The notes: generated by a model from the sequence alone, not told the origin. A DNA stretch of 64,000 bases from Linum tenue (GCA_946122785.1 CAMGYJ010000011.1:16616001-16680000); one strand, 5' to 3'; shown: positions 42,871-53,599, counted from the stretch's first letter. Translations and numbers: made by a program.

Positions 42871-45512
42871 TGATGACTCGGTATTTGCACATGTTTTCCC
42901 CTTTGTTTCTTGATTGTTTGAGCTTGAATTACCGTGTCTTTGGCCTATTTTACGCTAGGTTGTGTTCCTTTGTCACATTTCAGGTCCTAGCACATAAAGT
43001 GAAGCATATGCGCAAGTTTCAAGTCAATCAGAGATCAATTGACAATTCAGGAGAAGAAACTCGGGCATGACTTGGAGAAGAATGGATTTCTACCTCACTT
43101 TATGGACAAATAATCATGCAAGCTTGTCATGAAAAGAAAGAGGACGAGACTACGAGCGTCTGGGATCAAACGGTGACTGAATCGGAGGTCAAACGAGCTC
43201 AAACGAGATCAACGAAGCTTAGGAGTGCATGCTGGAAATTGTGCACGGCCGTGCGGGTTTCCCAAGGGGTCTGCACGGCCAAAACCTCAATTTGCACGGC
43301 CGTGCAAGTAGGGGGTGCGAGTTTCAGCGGGTATAAAAGCTGTTTTGCGATTTTTGGAGAGGGAGAGCTGGGTTTTGGATCCCAAACACCCAAGGGACGA
43401 ACTAGGGGTGGGCATTCGGTCGGTTCGGTTTGAACCGAACCGAATTGGTCAATACCGGGGTTCCGATTCCAGGTGCATGGCAAACCGAATTCGAACCGAT
43501 TTATATTTCGGTTCGTTTTGTTCGAACCGAAATATAAATCGGTTCGGTTCGGGTTTTTGGCTAAAACCGAAACTGTCTGCTGTACTTTGTCATTTATGTG
43601 TATTTGTGCTGTTGGGAAATAGGCCCCAAATTCAACATGCCATTTTTTTATCTCCGCTGAGTCTCTCACTTTCTCTCCCACTCCAACTCTCTCTCTTATC
43701 TTTCCCCTTCTCCACTTTTTCTCCATCTAGCTCTCCATCTTCCTTTCCTATCCCATCTCATCCGCCACCATGAAAACCAACCCCACTAGCCATTCGGCCA
43801 ATTTCTATTGTCAACAAGCAAAGGAAAAGAAGCAATTAGAAGAGAAGGAAGATTAAATGCAACCCACTGCCCAATTTCTATTGCCAACAAGTAGAGGAAA
43901 AAAAAAGCAGAACAGAAGGAAAGGAAAGAAGATGAAATGCAACCCTCTGTCGCCAATCTTCCTCGACCTATGTTCTGATGTTACAGACAACAAGAGCGAC
44001 TATGAGGAAATTCAAAGGTTAGTTTCTATTTGGGTTGCATGTTAGTTCGGAGACCTGATTTCGCCTGAGGAGTGAGGGTTGCATGTTAGTTCGGAGACCT
44101 GATTTCGCCTGAGATCTGATTTCTGACTTTCGCTTCTTTTTTCGATTTTTTGTGAGGTTGAAGCCCTGACGCCGACGGGAAGTGAGGGATATGGGTCGGA
44201 GTCGGAGAGAAAAAATGGGACTCGTGGCGAAGAGAAAGACGACGCTGACCTGGTTTCTTTCTCTGTTGGTTTTTCTATGGTGGACGAAGATTATAGATGA
44301 AGCGGCGCCGTTGGTGGAGACTGCCGGAGAGAGATGAGAATCGCCTGCATTCCAGTGGTTGTTAGGGTTTAGCGAGGTTGGGTTGGGCTGGGCTGGGCTT
44401 GGCAGTTAGTTGGTTTTGGGTAGCTAGTTGGGCTATGTAAGTGAGTGGGCTTGTTTAGTTTATGGTCTCTTTTTTTATTTCGGTTGTTCGGTCGGTTAGT
44501 CGGAATTCGGGTTCGGTCGTGCATACCCTGATTTCCGAAATGTGGGGGTTTGCCTTCCGAATTCCGAACCGAATTAGTATTATTCGGTTTCGGTTCGGTT
44601 GTGTTCGGTTTCGGTCCGGTTCGGTTCGGGTTTACCGAACCGGATGCCCACCCCTAGGACGAACCCTAGAGAGAGAGAGCGACTTGGGAACATTCTTGGA
44701 GCTATTTTGGATGATTTCTTCGCCATTAGAGCTCGGGAATCAAGCTTGGAGATGGAGATTGAAGATCTAGATCAGATTTTTGCAGTCTCTCTCTTCTCTA
44801 TGGAGTAACTTCCCTTCACTTAGGTTTTGAGGAACCCTAGCTATGTTTGTTTGATTGGATGATTGTATGAGTACTCTGACTTGATAATCTTGAGTTCATA
44901 TTCAATCTATGCATGTTTTCACGATTCAATTCTGCTTTAGTCGAGAACTCGAGATTATTGATTCTGCTTTGATCCTATGAGAGCGAATACCTGATTAGGT
45001 CAATAGAGCACCATAGATTGATAGTAGTGGATCGATTGCTTTAGTCGAGGGTTGATTCACTGCTTTGTATCGATTGAGAACCTCATTCGATAGAGGGAGT
45101 CTAGTTCAGAACGCCTTGATCGATTGTTCTAGAGAAGGATACGTCCCTCTAGGCAATTGACTCAAGAGGGCCTTGTTCCTTTAGTCGAGACTCAAGGTCT
45201 AGTCAAGGATTCTCTGCATTGTGAATGAAAGTGAAACAAGTTAGAGATCATCAATCGTTAATCTGGCTAGTGGCTAGCGGGAATCATACCTAAGTGAGTT
45301 CCCAACCTGTAATTAGATTAACTTTAACTGTAGTTTGCTAGAGTAGTTTTAGTTCTTTCATCTTAATCTGTTTTGCTAGATAATGAACTGAAGCTGAGTA
45401 ATAGTAACTCTAGAGACCCGTGGATTCGATATTTATTACTTGAGCCACTATACTGCAGTCCCTTTCATTGGTTACACTTGGCCATTGTTAGGAGTTGTGT
45501 CATAGCGAGTCA
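42871..45512 (+). repeat. 3' LTR, 2,642 bp including a hAT-like insertion
   Basis: Without the 1,254-bp insertion and its 8-bp duplication the LTR is 1,380 bp. It differs from the 5' LTR by lacking one 20-bp repeat, carrying an 8-bp insertion at about 44945, and some 15 substitutions. Confidence 0.92.
43403..44656. mobile_element. hAT-like element 3 (1,254 bp) in the 3' LTR, with unrelated internal sequence
   Basis: The ends are TAGGGGTGGGCATTCGG and CCGGATGCCCACCCCTA, with a perfect 8-bp duplication ggacgaac (43395-43402, 44657-44664). The unoccupied site is seen in the sister LTR near 39290. Subterminal arrays consist of GGTTCGGTT / AACCGAACC words. The middle (about 43620-44460) is non-repetitive. 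It has a 72-bp imperfect tandem duplication (from about 43798), a 36-bp direct repeat (44034 and 44078) and a short open segment ending at a GT donor-like site (about 43938-44019). It may be a captured host fragment. Confidence 0.9.
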
Positions 45513-45517
45513 ACTAC

Positions 45518-48500
45518 CAAGTGATGATAGATACAAACTAAAAATTACAAGTACAATTTCTAAATAAATGTTACATCACAACCAATTAAAATAGTTCTTA
45601 CAATTGATAATGAATTAAAGAGCCCAAGTCCAAAACCCAAGTCAAAGTCCATGTCTATGGTCAAAGAAACTCAACTATGGTCAAGCAAGTCTACAAAATC
45701 CAAGCCCAGTCAACACAGCCAGCCCAATCATCCTGGGTCAACCTGACCAGTCTGACCCAAAATCCGAACCAATACTATTCACTATAGTGCCCCCTATGTT
45801 GGGGTCTCTTCCCCTAACAACCAATCAAAAGTCAACAACCCACAGATGAATGCAGCATTTTCACAATCAACTAATATGTTTGCTATTGTAGTTCATTTGG
45901 ATCATGAGAATTAAGAGCTTTGGCCTGCTTTCAGGTAACACGAAACTGGTTCTTTTGAGTTTATCTCAAGAAACAAAGGGAATTATGCACCACTCTGGTA
46001 CTTGGAGTGTTTATTTGCTACTTGAGATGACTGAATATGAGTGAGAATCCTGAATTATATAGTAGTATGGTTGATTTGTCTTTTAACTTGTAGGATGTGC
46101 AGTGGGAAAAGTCTTAGAAATGTCTTCTACAGAGGAATCTTAGAGAGATTCATCGTGGGAAAAAGAGCAACGTTTATCAAGCTGATTGAGAATGGTCAGT
46201 TGGGAATATTTAATGGGGTTTGGGTGATGAATGGTGAGGTACTTAACAAATAAAACTATACTGTCTAGTACGCTTCAACACCTAATTCAAAAATAGAATT
46301 GAGTTATTTAATCATGTTGGTTTCTTTATCTTTTTGACATGTAGGAAAATCAGCTTTTCATCTCAACATACAAGCAGATATGCTTCTGAGGTGGGTTTTC
46401 TACAGATTGTGGAACTTCTTCGTCAATTCAATATTAGTTGCTTCTTACTTGTATGCTACAAACATGGTATTGGTTATCTGACTATATATTTGCTTTGTGG
46501 CCATCATGTTCGCCTTGAAGTATTGGTTGGTTTTTTATATGGGCTGTGACATCGTCTTCACTGTGAGGTTGTCATGATTCCTTGGGTGTTCTGTCCTGTA
46601 TTTGAAGGTTAATTAAGGCTTTTAATTTGAGGCATTTTTTATTTCAAGAGATCTGGATGATGGTAATGAATTGGTTCTTATGATATTACTATATTATATT
46701 AGTGCTTAAGTTTAATAAGATCAGATACTCTCTTGACGAAATTCTCATGTACCATATCCCTTTATATGACACTTCTTATGATTTTGTTTCCTCGACTGAT
46801 TATGCTTTCAATTTCCTTAAGGGTCAATGGAGAATTCACTTTGTGCACCATCTTCATCAAGCCAAACTGTTGCATATCTCGTAGGTACTTTCCGGTTGTT
46901 TTGATATAAGAAAGTGTGATTCTTTTACACGGAATCACTATAGTTTATAACTTTTTTTTCCTTATTCTCACACAACTATGTCAATATGGCAATGTTCTGA
47001 TAAAAGTCTGCATCCATTAGATTTGACATTGAATTAGATTTTGGTTTCCAATAGTGAATTAATTTGTTAAAAGTTTCATACCCCTGATGTTTGCTGAAAA
47101 TTGTACTTTTTCAAGGGCCCGAGCCTAAAGATTTTGCAGCTTTGTGGAGTTGTTTATGACAATGGGGTAAGTATTTTTATTCCATTTATTTTGCAGTTGC
47201 TTCTTGATATGTGAAAATGGTTCTTGTTTAGCAAGCTTCATTTAGCAAGTTGACTTGAGTGACAATTTGATGTTAACCATCTTAGGAGTGCTTGTAAGTC
47301 TTATAGTTAGTGTAAACCATTTTATATTTCATAGTTTGAAGTGTGTAAACAACTAGCATGATGAATGATTACGAGTTTTTTTTTGGTACAGGGGACTCCC
47401 TTTATCTATTTTTTTTTTTTTTTTTTGTTTATTATGATCTTTGGGTGAGGAGATGTGATTTGTGGGAGAATCTTGTTCTCAGAATTTGAGTTCCTTACTG
47501 TTCAGAAAATGGTTCTTTCAGTAGTCGGACAATCTTGCTTTTAGGTTTTCATATCTCAATCTCTGTTTATTCTCTTGTTTTAGACTTACTTGGCTTTGTT
47601 CAGGGATACTTGGGAGAACCAAATATGCTATTATTCAAGATAAATCAATTTTTTTTGGACCAAACAACTACCTGGGTACGTGTGTATGTCGCTGCATACT
47701 TGATTTTAACCTTATATCATTCGAGGTATTCTGCTTGTTCTTATATTGCGAATGTCTTTCTTGTCATCATATATGCTAATAAGAATGATTAATGAATGTG
47801 CAGATAATGAGATTGTTGCTAGGAACAACAAGCCACCTTCAAGGCTTCTTCATGGAACAAGTAGATACAACTGAGAAGTAAATTTCATGTTTTCTTGTCT
47901 ACAGTTGTGCTTTCTGTAGTTCTTTATCTGTTACGTGCCTTCTTCAGGTGAACATTTGCACTCTTTTTGCAGTCATATTGATGTATACTGCATCGATTTA
48001 TTTTCTTAGTTAATGTTATTTGAGGTACTGGTGTACTAGAATGGCGAGGAAGAATGGATATAGTTCCTCAAAACCTTCTCTGCATTGACTTATACAACAC
48101 TAGAATGTCATTCCATGCCGGCTATTTTGTGAGAGGACTTGTATGTTTTGGTTGGCTTTCTGACAGGTTGGGATGGCATGCAGTTGTAGAAGACAGGAAA
48201 GATTTGATATTTGGATCTTGTCGGAGATCTTAGTTCAAATCTGGCGTTATTCTTTTTATTGACTTTCAAACAAGTACTGCTGCTCATTTTTCATGTGACA
48301 ATTGTGGTACAAGTAATGTGTAATGTCGACTTTTGAGGTTAAAATTCGAAATTTGTCTAAAAGAGATATATTTATTGCAATTTGGCTTTGAGTGAAGTGC
48401 TTATGCCTCTTTCAGGCCGTAGCTAAATTTTCTTAAATAAATTTCCAGCGATTTTGTAGGCAGGGGAAGTTGGAACAAAAATGGCCAGCAGCAGCGGTTT

Positions 48501-48524
48501 ATACCGATGCAAAACCCCTGTGTG
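45518..48524 (+). other. Spacer with unrecognised exon-like pieces
   Basis: Segments at about 46094-46235 (SLRNVFYRGILERFIVGKRA), 47118-47170, 47810-47870 and 48050-48165 have short open frames next to AG and GT signals. Together they suggest a decayed intron-containing gene. I recognise no family, and no consistent phase could be established. Long T-runs occur at 47390-47430. The first 350 bp resemble LTR upstream sequence (repeated CCCAAGTC and GGTCAA words). Confidence 0.25.
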
Positions 48525-49145
48525 TGATGCGACCCCACTTAACCCTTATGGCATTATTCGTGCTCAAATAATCTCTTCACATCGACCATGGGCCAAGAGA
48601 CGAATTAAGAGGTTCAAAGATATCTTGGGAGCATTCAAGAAGGGTGAAAATGGCTCTGCAAGCAAGGCATACGAATGTGTTGATGTGAAATCAATTGGCA
48701 GAACATATAATTCTCGTGGTCCAAAGATGAAGGCTCGAAAACAACGATATAAGGATCAAATGGGATCGTTCTTGATGGATATGTAATTGCATCGAGGAAA
48801 GCCCATCACATTACTACAATTGCGTGAGTTCAATTGTGAACGTTTTTGCTTAATCTCTCCTTTGAGGATTCAGGAGAATTGAGTGGTCTCTTATCAACTA
48901 GAGAACGCATCTAGTTGTGGCGAGCATCGACTATATCGGTTGGCCTCTTCCACGGGTCGAGATTGTTTGGGAGGTTTCATATACCTTCTGTCCCTTCTCA
49001 CGAGTTCGGATTTGTTTGATTGATTCAGCAAGTATCTTTATTTTCGTGCTATTCAAGAAAGGAGAAAACCCAAAAAGAGTTCGACGTTGTGCAATTCTGG
49101 TTTTTGGTCCAAGTTTGAGGGTCTCTTCGAAATAGGATCATATCA
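48525..49145 (+). repeat. 5' LTR of the deleted gypsy element
   Basis: The first about 300 bp and last about 140 bp match the 3' LTR closely. The middle (about 48825-49008) has no counterpart there. The first part holds a coding-like stretch (RRIKRFKDILGAFKK) resembling the pol C-terminal extension of related gypsy elements. Confidence 0.85.
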
Positions 49146-49147
49146 AG

Positions 49148-49160
49148 TGGTATCAAGAGC
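49148..49160 (+). other. Primer binding site, initiator-Met tRNA type
   Basis: TGGTATCAAGAGC lies two bases after the 5' LTR. The usual form is TGGTATCAGAGC, so there is one extra A. Confidence 0.85.
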
Positions 49161-49179
49161 CTGGTTCAAACTCATCGGC

Positions 49180-50147
49180 AATTTGAAGATTACTGGTTCA
49201 AACTCAGCGGCGAGAAGAAGCTCTTCGAAGTCGGCATACATAAAGATATGATGGAGATCTATAGAAAAGGTGTGAAGCTCTACATTCCATTGTCTTATGT
49301 TGAAAAGGATCCTGAAGCCTATTTTGATTGGGAGGAGGAGATGGAAGACTTCTTTGAAGATTATTATTATTCGGATTGGAAAAAGGTGCAAAGCGCTTCT
49401 ATGACATTCACTGATTATGCTAGTGTATGGTGGGATTAAATTTGTGCATCGTGGAGATGAGATAGCAATATGGAAATAGAGTCTTGGGTAGTGATGAAGC
49501 GGGTCATGAGAAAGAGATTTGTACATGAAGATAGATATCCTCAAACTAATCTCCAACGTCTCCACCAAAGTTTCAAGATTTCCGAAGATTACTCTAGGAG
49601 ATATTTTCCTTCACGAGAGATCAAGTCAAGCAGGCAAACTACTCATCATAAACAGGAAGATCCAACACCTACAATATCTCCAGAGAGTACACCAAAACCT
49701 TCAAGTGATTGGAAATCTCTGCATGAAGAGATAATGGGAAACTTAGCAAGAATAAAGGAGAAAATTGAAGCAAACAAAAGGATTAAGAAAAAGCAAGAGG
49801 TTGCTAGTGATAAAAGTGATGCTTCTTTAAGCTCAATCAATGGTGAGGAAGTTGAGGTAGAAGCTAGAGTCTGGGAAGAGAAAAAAATTAGTTTGAGTAC
49901 AACAACAAATCTGATTACTTCCCAAGTAGAAGAGGAAGTCGAAGAAGAAGAAGAGAAAGAAGAGGTTCTTCTGGATGGACTTGTTATAGCTACTTGTGGA
50001 GAAATTGCACAAGCTTTGATGCCATCTCAAGAAGAACCAGAACTTGAAGTAGAGGATGAAGAGAAGATATTGCCTATCACGAACATGATGATGGACTTTG
50101 ATCATGATGAGATAAGTCTAAAGGAGGGTCCAAAAGTCACTTATTGA
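49180..50147 (+). pseudogene. Gypsy Gag remnant
   Basis: The first frame (to 49439) contains DPEAYFDWEEEMEDFFEDYY, then KKVQSASMTFTDYASVWWD, the retrotransposon Gag domain of plant gypsy elements. A TAA at 49437 and a shift break it. The next frame (49470-50147) resumes with SWVVMKRVMRKRFVHEDRYP and LQRLHQSFKISEDYSRRYF, the following Gag helices, then a Lys/Glu-rich tail without a zinc knuckle. Another frame at 50170-50460 has no recognisable domain. Confidence 0.82.
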
Positions 50148-50576
50148 AGAAGCTACAGATCATGTTGAGTTGGCCATTGAAGATGGAATTCTACCCGAGG
50201 ATGTCTATGACAATGAAGATATGGAGACAAAGGAGAATGATCTACATGTTGAAGAAAGAGAAGTTCCAAAAGAGTCATCATCTATTGGAGTAGATTTGGT
50301 TATTGGAGATGTCATCCTACATCATCAAAATTCGTCCATAGGCATCTTCAATACGCAAGTACAACTACAACACCAAATTCTGATTCTAAGCATGGTCCAA
50401 GCTCTTCTCAATACAAGTCTATTCAGATGGAAGATTATGGTGAGAGTGTTGAGCATATGAAGTTTGTTATTGGAGATGAAGTGCCATAGAATGAAATACA
50501 TATTAGAGAGAGACGAAGACTGCAAGAGTTCGTCGATAAGCTTAGCATTCAAGGTGTATACTCTAGCTCGTGGTTA

Positions 50577-50647
50577 ATGAAGTCGTACAAGAGAGCCTAC
50601 ATGCAACAAGAAGATTTGAGGTCAAATCTTCTTCAAGAGGGAGGGAA
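50577..50647 (+). pseudogene. Pol C-terminal end running into the polypurine tract
   Basis: The translation LRSNLLQEGGNDA corresponds to the end of pol in related plant gypsy elements, where the GGND/GEND codons form the purine tract (AGAGGGAGGGA, 50636-50646) and the frame enters the 3' LTR. Its survival next to a Gag remnant shows that the middle of the element was deleted. Confidence 0.6.
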
Positions 50648-51276
50648 TGATGCGACCCCGCTCACCCCTTATGGCGTTATTCGGGCTCAAATAATCTATT
50701 CACATGGACCATGGGCCAAGAGACGAATTAAGAGGTTCAAAGATATCTTGGGAGCATTCAAGATGGATGAAAAATGGCTTTGCAAGAAAGGCCTACGAGT
50801 TTGTTGATGTGAAATCAATTGGCAGAACATATAATTCTCGTGGTCCAAAGATGAAGGCTCTAATACAACAATATAAGGATAAAGTGGGATCGTTCTTGAT
50901 GGATATGGAATTGCATCGAGGAAAGCCCATCACATCACTACAATTTATGGACTAGAATCAAGAGAAGATGGGCTTGGAAGGAGAAGTGAAGAATTCGGCC
51001 CAGAAGAAATGAATTCCCCCATGGTGTGAACACAAGGTGTGAACAGAAGGTGTGAAAGGGATATCAAGTGTGAACACAAGCCATGTGAGGGAGGATTTTA
51101 AGCAAGGTTGTCAAACCGGTTTATGCCGGTACGCCTCTTCATCTTTGTTTGATTGATTCCGCAAGTATCTTTTTTTTCGTGCTATTCAAGAAAGGAGAAA
51201 ACCCAAAAAGAGTTCGACGTTGTGCAATTCTGATTTTTGGTCCAAGTTCGAGGGTCTTCGAATTAGGATAATCTCA
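50648..51276 (+). repeat. 3' LTR of the deleted gypsy element
   Basis: It matches the 5' LTR at both ends. The middle (about 50950-51135) is different and contains a short repeated word GGTGTGAAC (several copies near 51020-51085) absent from the 5' LTR. Confidence 0.85.
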
Positions 51277-51813
51277 GTGTGGACAATCCCCAATTTTACA
51301 CCGACCGCTGAATGAAAGACTAATTGTGTCGATAATAACTGTTGCCAAAATCCACTGCAACGTCTTCCACCAGCGGTTGAAGCGACCGATGCATAACTCT
51401 GCGGCGGTTTGTTTTGCGGGGGTTATGTAGCGGTCGACAAAGCCGCTAGAGCTATCTCTGGCGACGGTTTTAACTCAAATAAACCCCTGCCTCCCTCCTC
51501 CCCTTTCACAAAGTTATAAAATGAAAGAAGCATGTGTTGTATTTGTTCTCTCCTGTCCTACGAGAAATGAATGATAAAACCACATTTTAGGATCTCGGGC
51601 AATAACTCAAATATACTGGAATCAAAGGGTTTGTTTTAACTTTGAACATAAAACAAGCTACCATGAGGAAGTGTTCGTGTGGACTCAGACAATGTTGCTA
51701 TTTTGAATTTTTGAAGGGAGGTACAGAAATAGGAAAATGATGGGTTCTTTATAGTTAAATAATTCACGATCTTGAAAAATGACAAAAACAGGTTATCTGG
51801 TTTAAGGGCACAT
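51277..51813. other. Flank with CCGCTG/CAGCGG words, possible DNA-transposon remnant
   Basis: CACCGACCGCTG, CCAGCGGTTG, GCGGCGGTTT, GTAGCGGTCG and AAGCCGCTAG recur at 51300-51475, and similar words lie at 48440-48510 on the other side of the gypsy insertion. They resemble CACTA subterminal repeats, but no CACTA end was found. The remainder to 51813 is plain AT-rich sequence. Confidence 0.35.
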
Positions 51814-52644
51814 TCCAAAATACACTTGTTTGGGCATCACTGCGGTCGTCAATCTCAGTGAATGCATTCACCGCTGCAGACGAAAGCGGTAAATGCCTGA
51901 CGTAACACTGAAACTTCAAACAAACATAACTTTGCGCTAGGTTATCCAATTGCAGCGAATTTATTTTAATCCACATAACTTTTCAAGATTTTTAGTCTGC
52001 AACAAGCCTTTATCCCAAAAAAATTTGTTTGCTACCCCGAACGAGCAATTTTTCGATTTTGACAAACTTTGAAAGACCATAACTTTGTGCTCCGCAATCC
52101 AAATGTCATGAAACCTTTTTTTATTTCGCATAACTTTTGAAGGAATACAACTTTTATTATAACAATAATTTTTAAATGGATGTGGATTTTTGAAAAGTAA
52201 AGGCAAAGTTATTCTCAAAATCCAGTATACCCAAAAATATTTCTTTTTTAAAAAAATTATTTCCTAGTAAAATTTGTAGTTCTTAAAAAGTTATGCGCAA
52301 TAAAAAAAACTTTACAATGTTCGGATTGAGGAGCTAAAAGTTATGACCTTCCAAAGTTTGGCAAAATCGAAAAAATTGCTCGTTCGGGGTAACAAACGAC
52401 ATTTTTTTGAGATGAAGGCTTGTTGCAGATTGAAATATCTTGAAAATTTATGCGCAACCAAAAACAATTTCGGTACAATCGGATAACCGAGGGCAAAATT
52501 ACATTCATGTAAAGTTTTGGTGTTAGGTATTGCATTCACCGCGGCCATCAACCGCGGTGATGCATCTACCACTTTCGTCTCCCGCGGTGAATGCATTCAC
52601 TGCTATTGACAGCCGCAGTGATGCCCAAACATGTGTATTTTGGA
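51814..52644. mobile_element. Giant foldback element, arms of about 340 bp
   Basis: The left arm (51814 to about 52152) and right arm (about 52275-52644) are inverted copies with about 10-15 percent mismatch by eye. Markers are TCCAAAATACAC, GTTTGGGCATCACTGCGG, GAATGCATTCACCGC, GGTTATCC, CTGCAACAAGCCTT, ACCCCGAACGAGCAATTTTT and GCGCATAACTTTT. The central loop is about 120 bp. No target duplication is clear. There is no coding capacity. A transcript would form one long hairpin. Confidence 0.88.
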
Positions 52645-52705
52645 TTTTTTTATAACGTGTGTATTTTGGAAATTTTTTTAAAAAGCGTGTGTATTTTGGT
52701 ATTTC
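52630..52705. repeat. Iterated GTGTGTATTTTGG at the right foldback end
   Basis: Three copies of (A/C)GTGTGTATTTTGG-like sequence occur at about 52630, 52658 and 52687, about 28 bp apart. The left end has only one. They look like terminal iterons of the foldback family, with the left end truncated. Confidence 0.65.
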
Positions 52706-53027
52706 ATCTCAATTATATATATTGGATTTATCATGCAAAATATTGGGGTTGGGGATTTAATTATGTGGACTACTGTGAGAGAGTGAGAAGTAGGATGCTA
52801 TGATGCTCTATTTTCAAATTCGAAAAACCGCCACCAAAGCTAAGAAAGGTAGGTGGAAAATGGTAGAAAAAAACTTTTAAATGATAAGAAACTTTTCTGT
52901 AGAATTTTGATCCGCCAGCTGCGTGGGAAAAGGAGCATGAGAGCACAAACCATATCCCACAAAGTCTACTATTACCAATTTGTATAATTCCCCTTTCTAA
53001 CACACTTACGTCTTACAGTATACATAA
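52706..53027. other. Spacer, nothing recognised
   Basis: No gene, repeat boundary or regulatory site can be supported here. Confidence 0.5.
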
Positions 53028-53036
53028 TAATAAATA

Positions 53037-53590
53037 GGGTTAATACCTTAGTTTGGCCCGAACTATACACATACTTTCTACTTTGGCCCGTGGTATTGAA
53101 AATTGCTATTCTGGCCTGAACTATGTAGCAAACTTCCTTATTTGGCCCGGAGGCGGGTTTGACCGTCAAATTAGACGGTCAAACCTGTTGACCGTTAGTC
53201 AATGTCCACCTCACCTGCCACGTCAGATTTGAGGACATAAAAAAATTATTTTTTTATTTCTGAATTTTGTTTTCTTTCGATTAATAAAAATAATAAATCA
53301 AAAACATTAATTAAAAGAACGAAAAAGGGCCCATTTTTAGCAAATGACAAGAAAACAAAATTCAGAAATATAAAAAAATATATTTTTTATGTCCTCAAAG
53401 CTGACGTGGCAGGTGAGGTGGACATTGACTAACAGTCAACAAATTTGACCGTCTAATTTAACGGTCAAACCCGCCTCCAGGCCAAATGAGGAAGTTTGCT
53501 ACATAGTTTAGGCCAGAATAGCAATTTCCAATACCACGGGCCAAAGTAGAAAGTATATGTATAGTTTGGGCCAAACTAAGGTATTAACTC
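53037..53590. mobile_element. Mutator-type MITE with about 190-bp inverted ends
   Basis: The ends are GGGTTAATACCTTAGTTTGG and its near reverse complement GGTATTAACTC at 53580-53590. A perfect 9-bp duplication taataaata flanks them (53028-53036, 53591-53599), the size made by Mutator transposases. The arms read inward with CTATGTAGCAAACTTCC, TTTGACCGTC and GGTGAGGTGGACATTGACT on the opposite strand. The centre is AT-rich. No coding. Confidence 0.88.
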
Positions 53591-53599
53591 TAATAAATA

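Larger units (their letters stand above)
38746..45512 (+). mobile_element. Young non-autonomous LTR retrotransposon, complete with target duplication
   Basis: LTRs at 38746-40137 and 42871-45512 begin TGATGACTCGG and end GCGAGTCA, flanked by a perfect 5-bp duplication ACTAC (38741-38745, 45513-45517). The internal region (2,733 bp) has a primer site, one ORF and a polypurine tract, but no protease, RT, RNase H or integrase. It must be mobilised by an autonomous relative, probably Athila/Tat type, judging from the tRNA-Asp-type primer site. By hand count the LTRs differ at about 15 positions, roughly 1 percent, apart from a 20-bp duplication, an 8-bp insertion and the hAT insertion. Confidence 0.93.
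48525..51276 (+). mobile_element. Internally deleted Ty3/gypsy element with both LTRs and target duplication
   Basis: LTRs 48525-49145 (621 bp) and 50648-51276 (629 bp) start TGATGCGACCCC and end with a CA, flanked by a perfect 5-bp duplication GTGTG (48520-48524, 51277-51281). The 1.5-kb internal region has an initiator-Met primer site, a broken gag start and the extreme end of pol. Protease, RT, RNase H and integrase are missing. Its movement therefore needed enzymes from a full relative. The two LTRs share their ends but differ completely in a central segment of about 200 bp. Confidence 0.88.

Noticed and set aside
48481..48786. A 101-codon ORF as a cellular gene
   Set aside because: The LTR starts at 48525 inside it, and the same sequence recurs at 50649, so it is LTR sequence plus a few flank codons.
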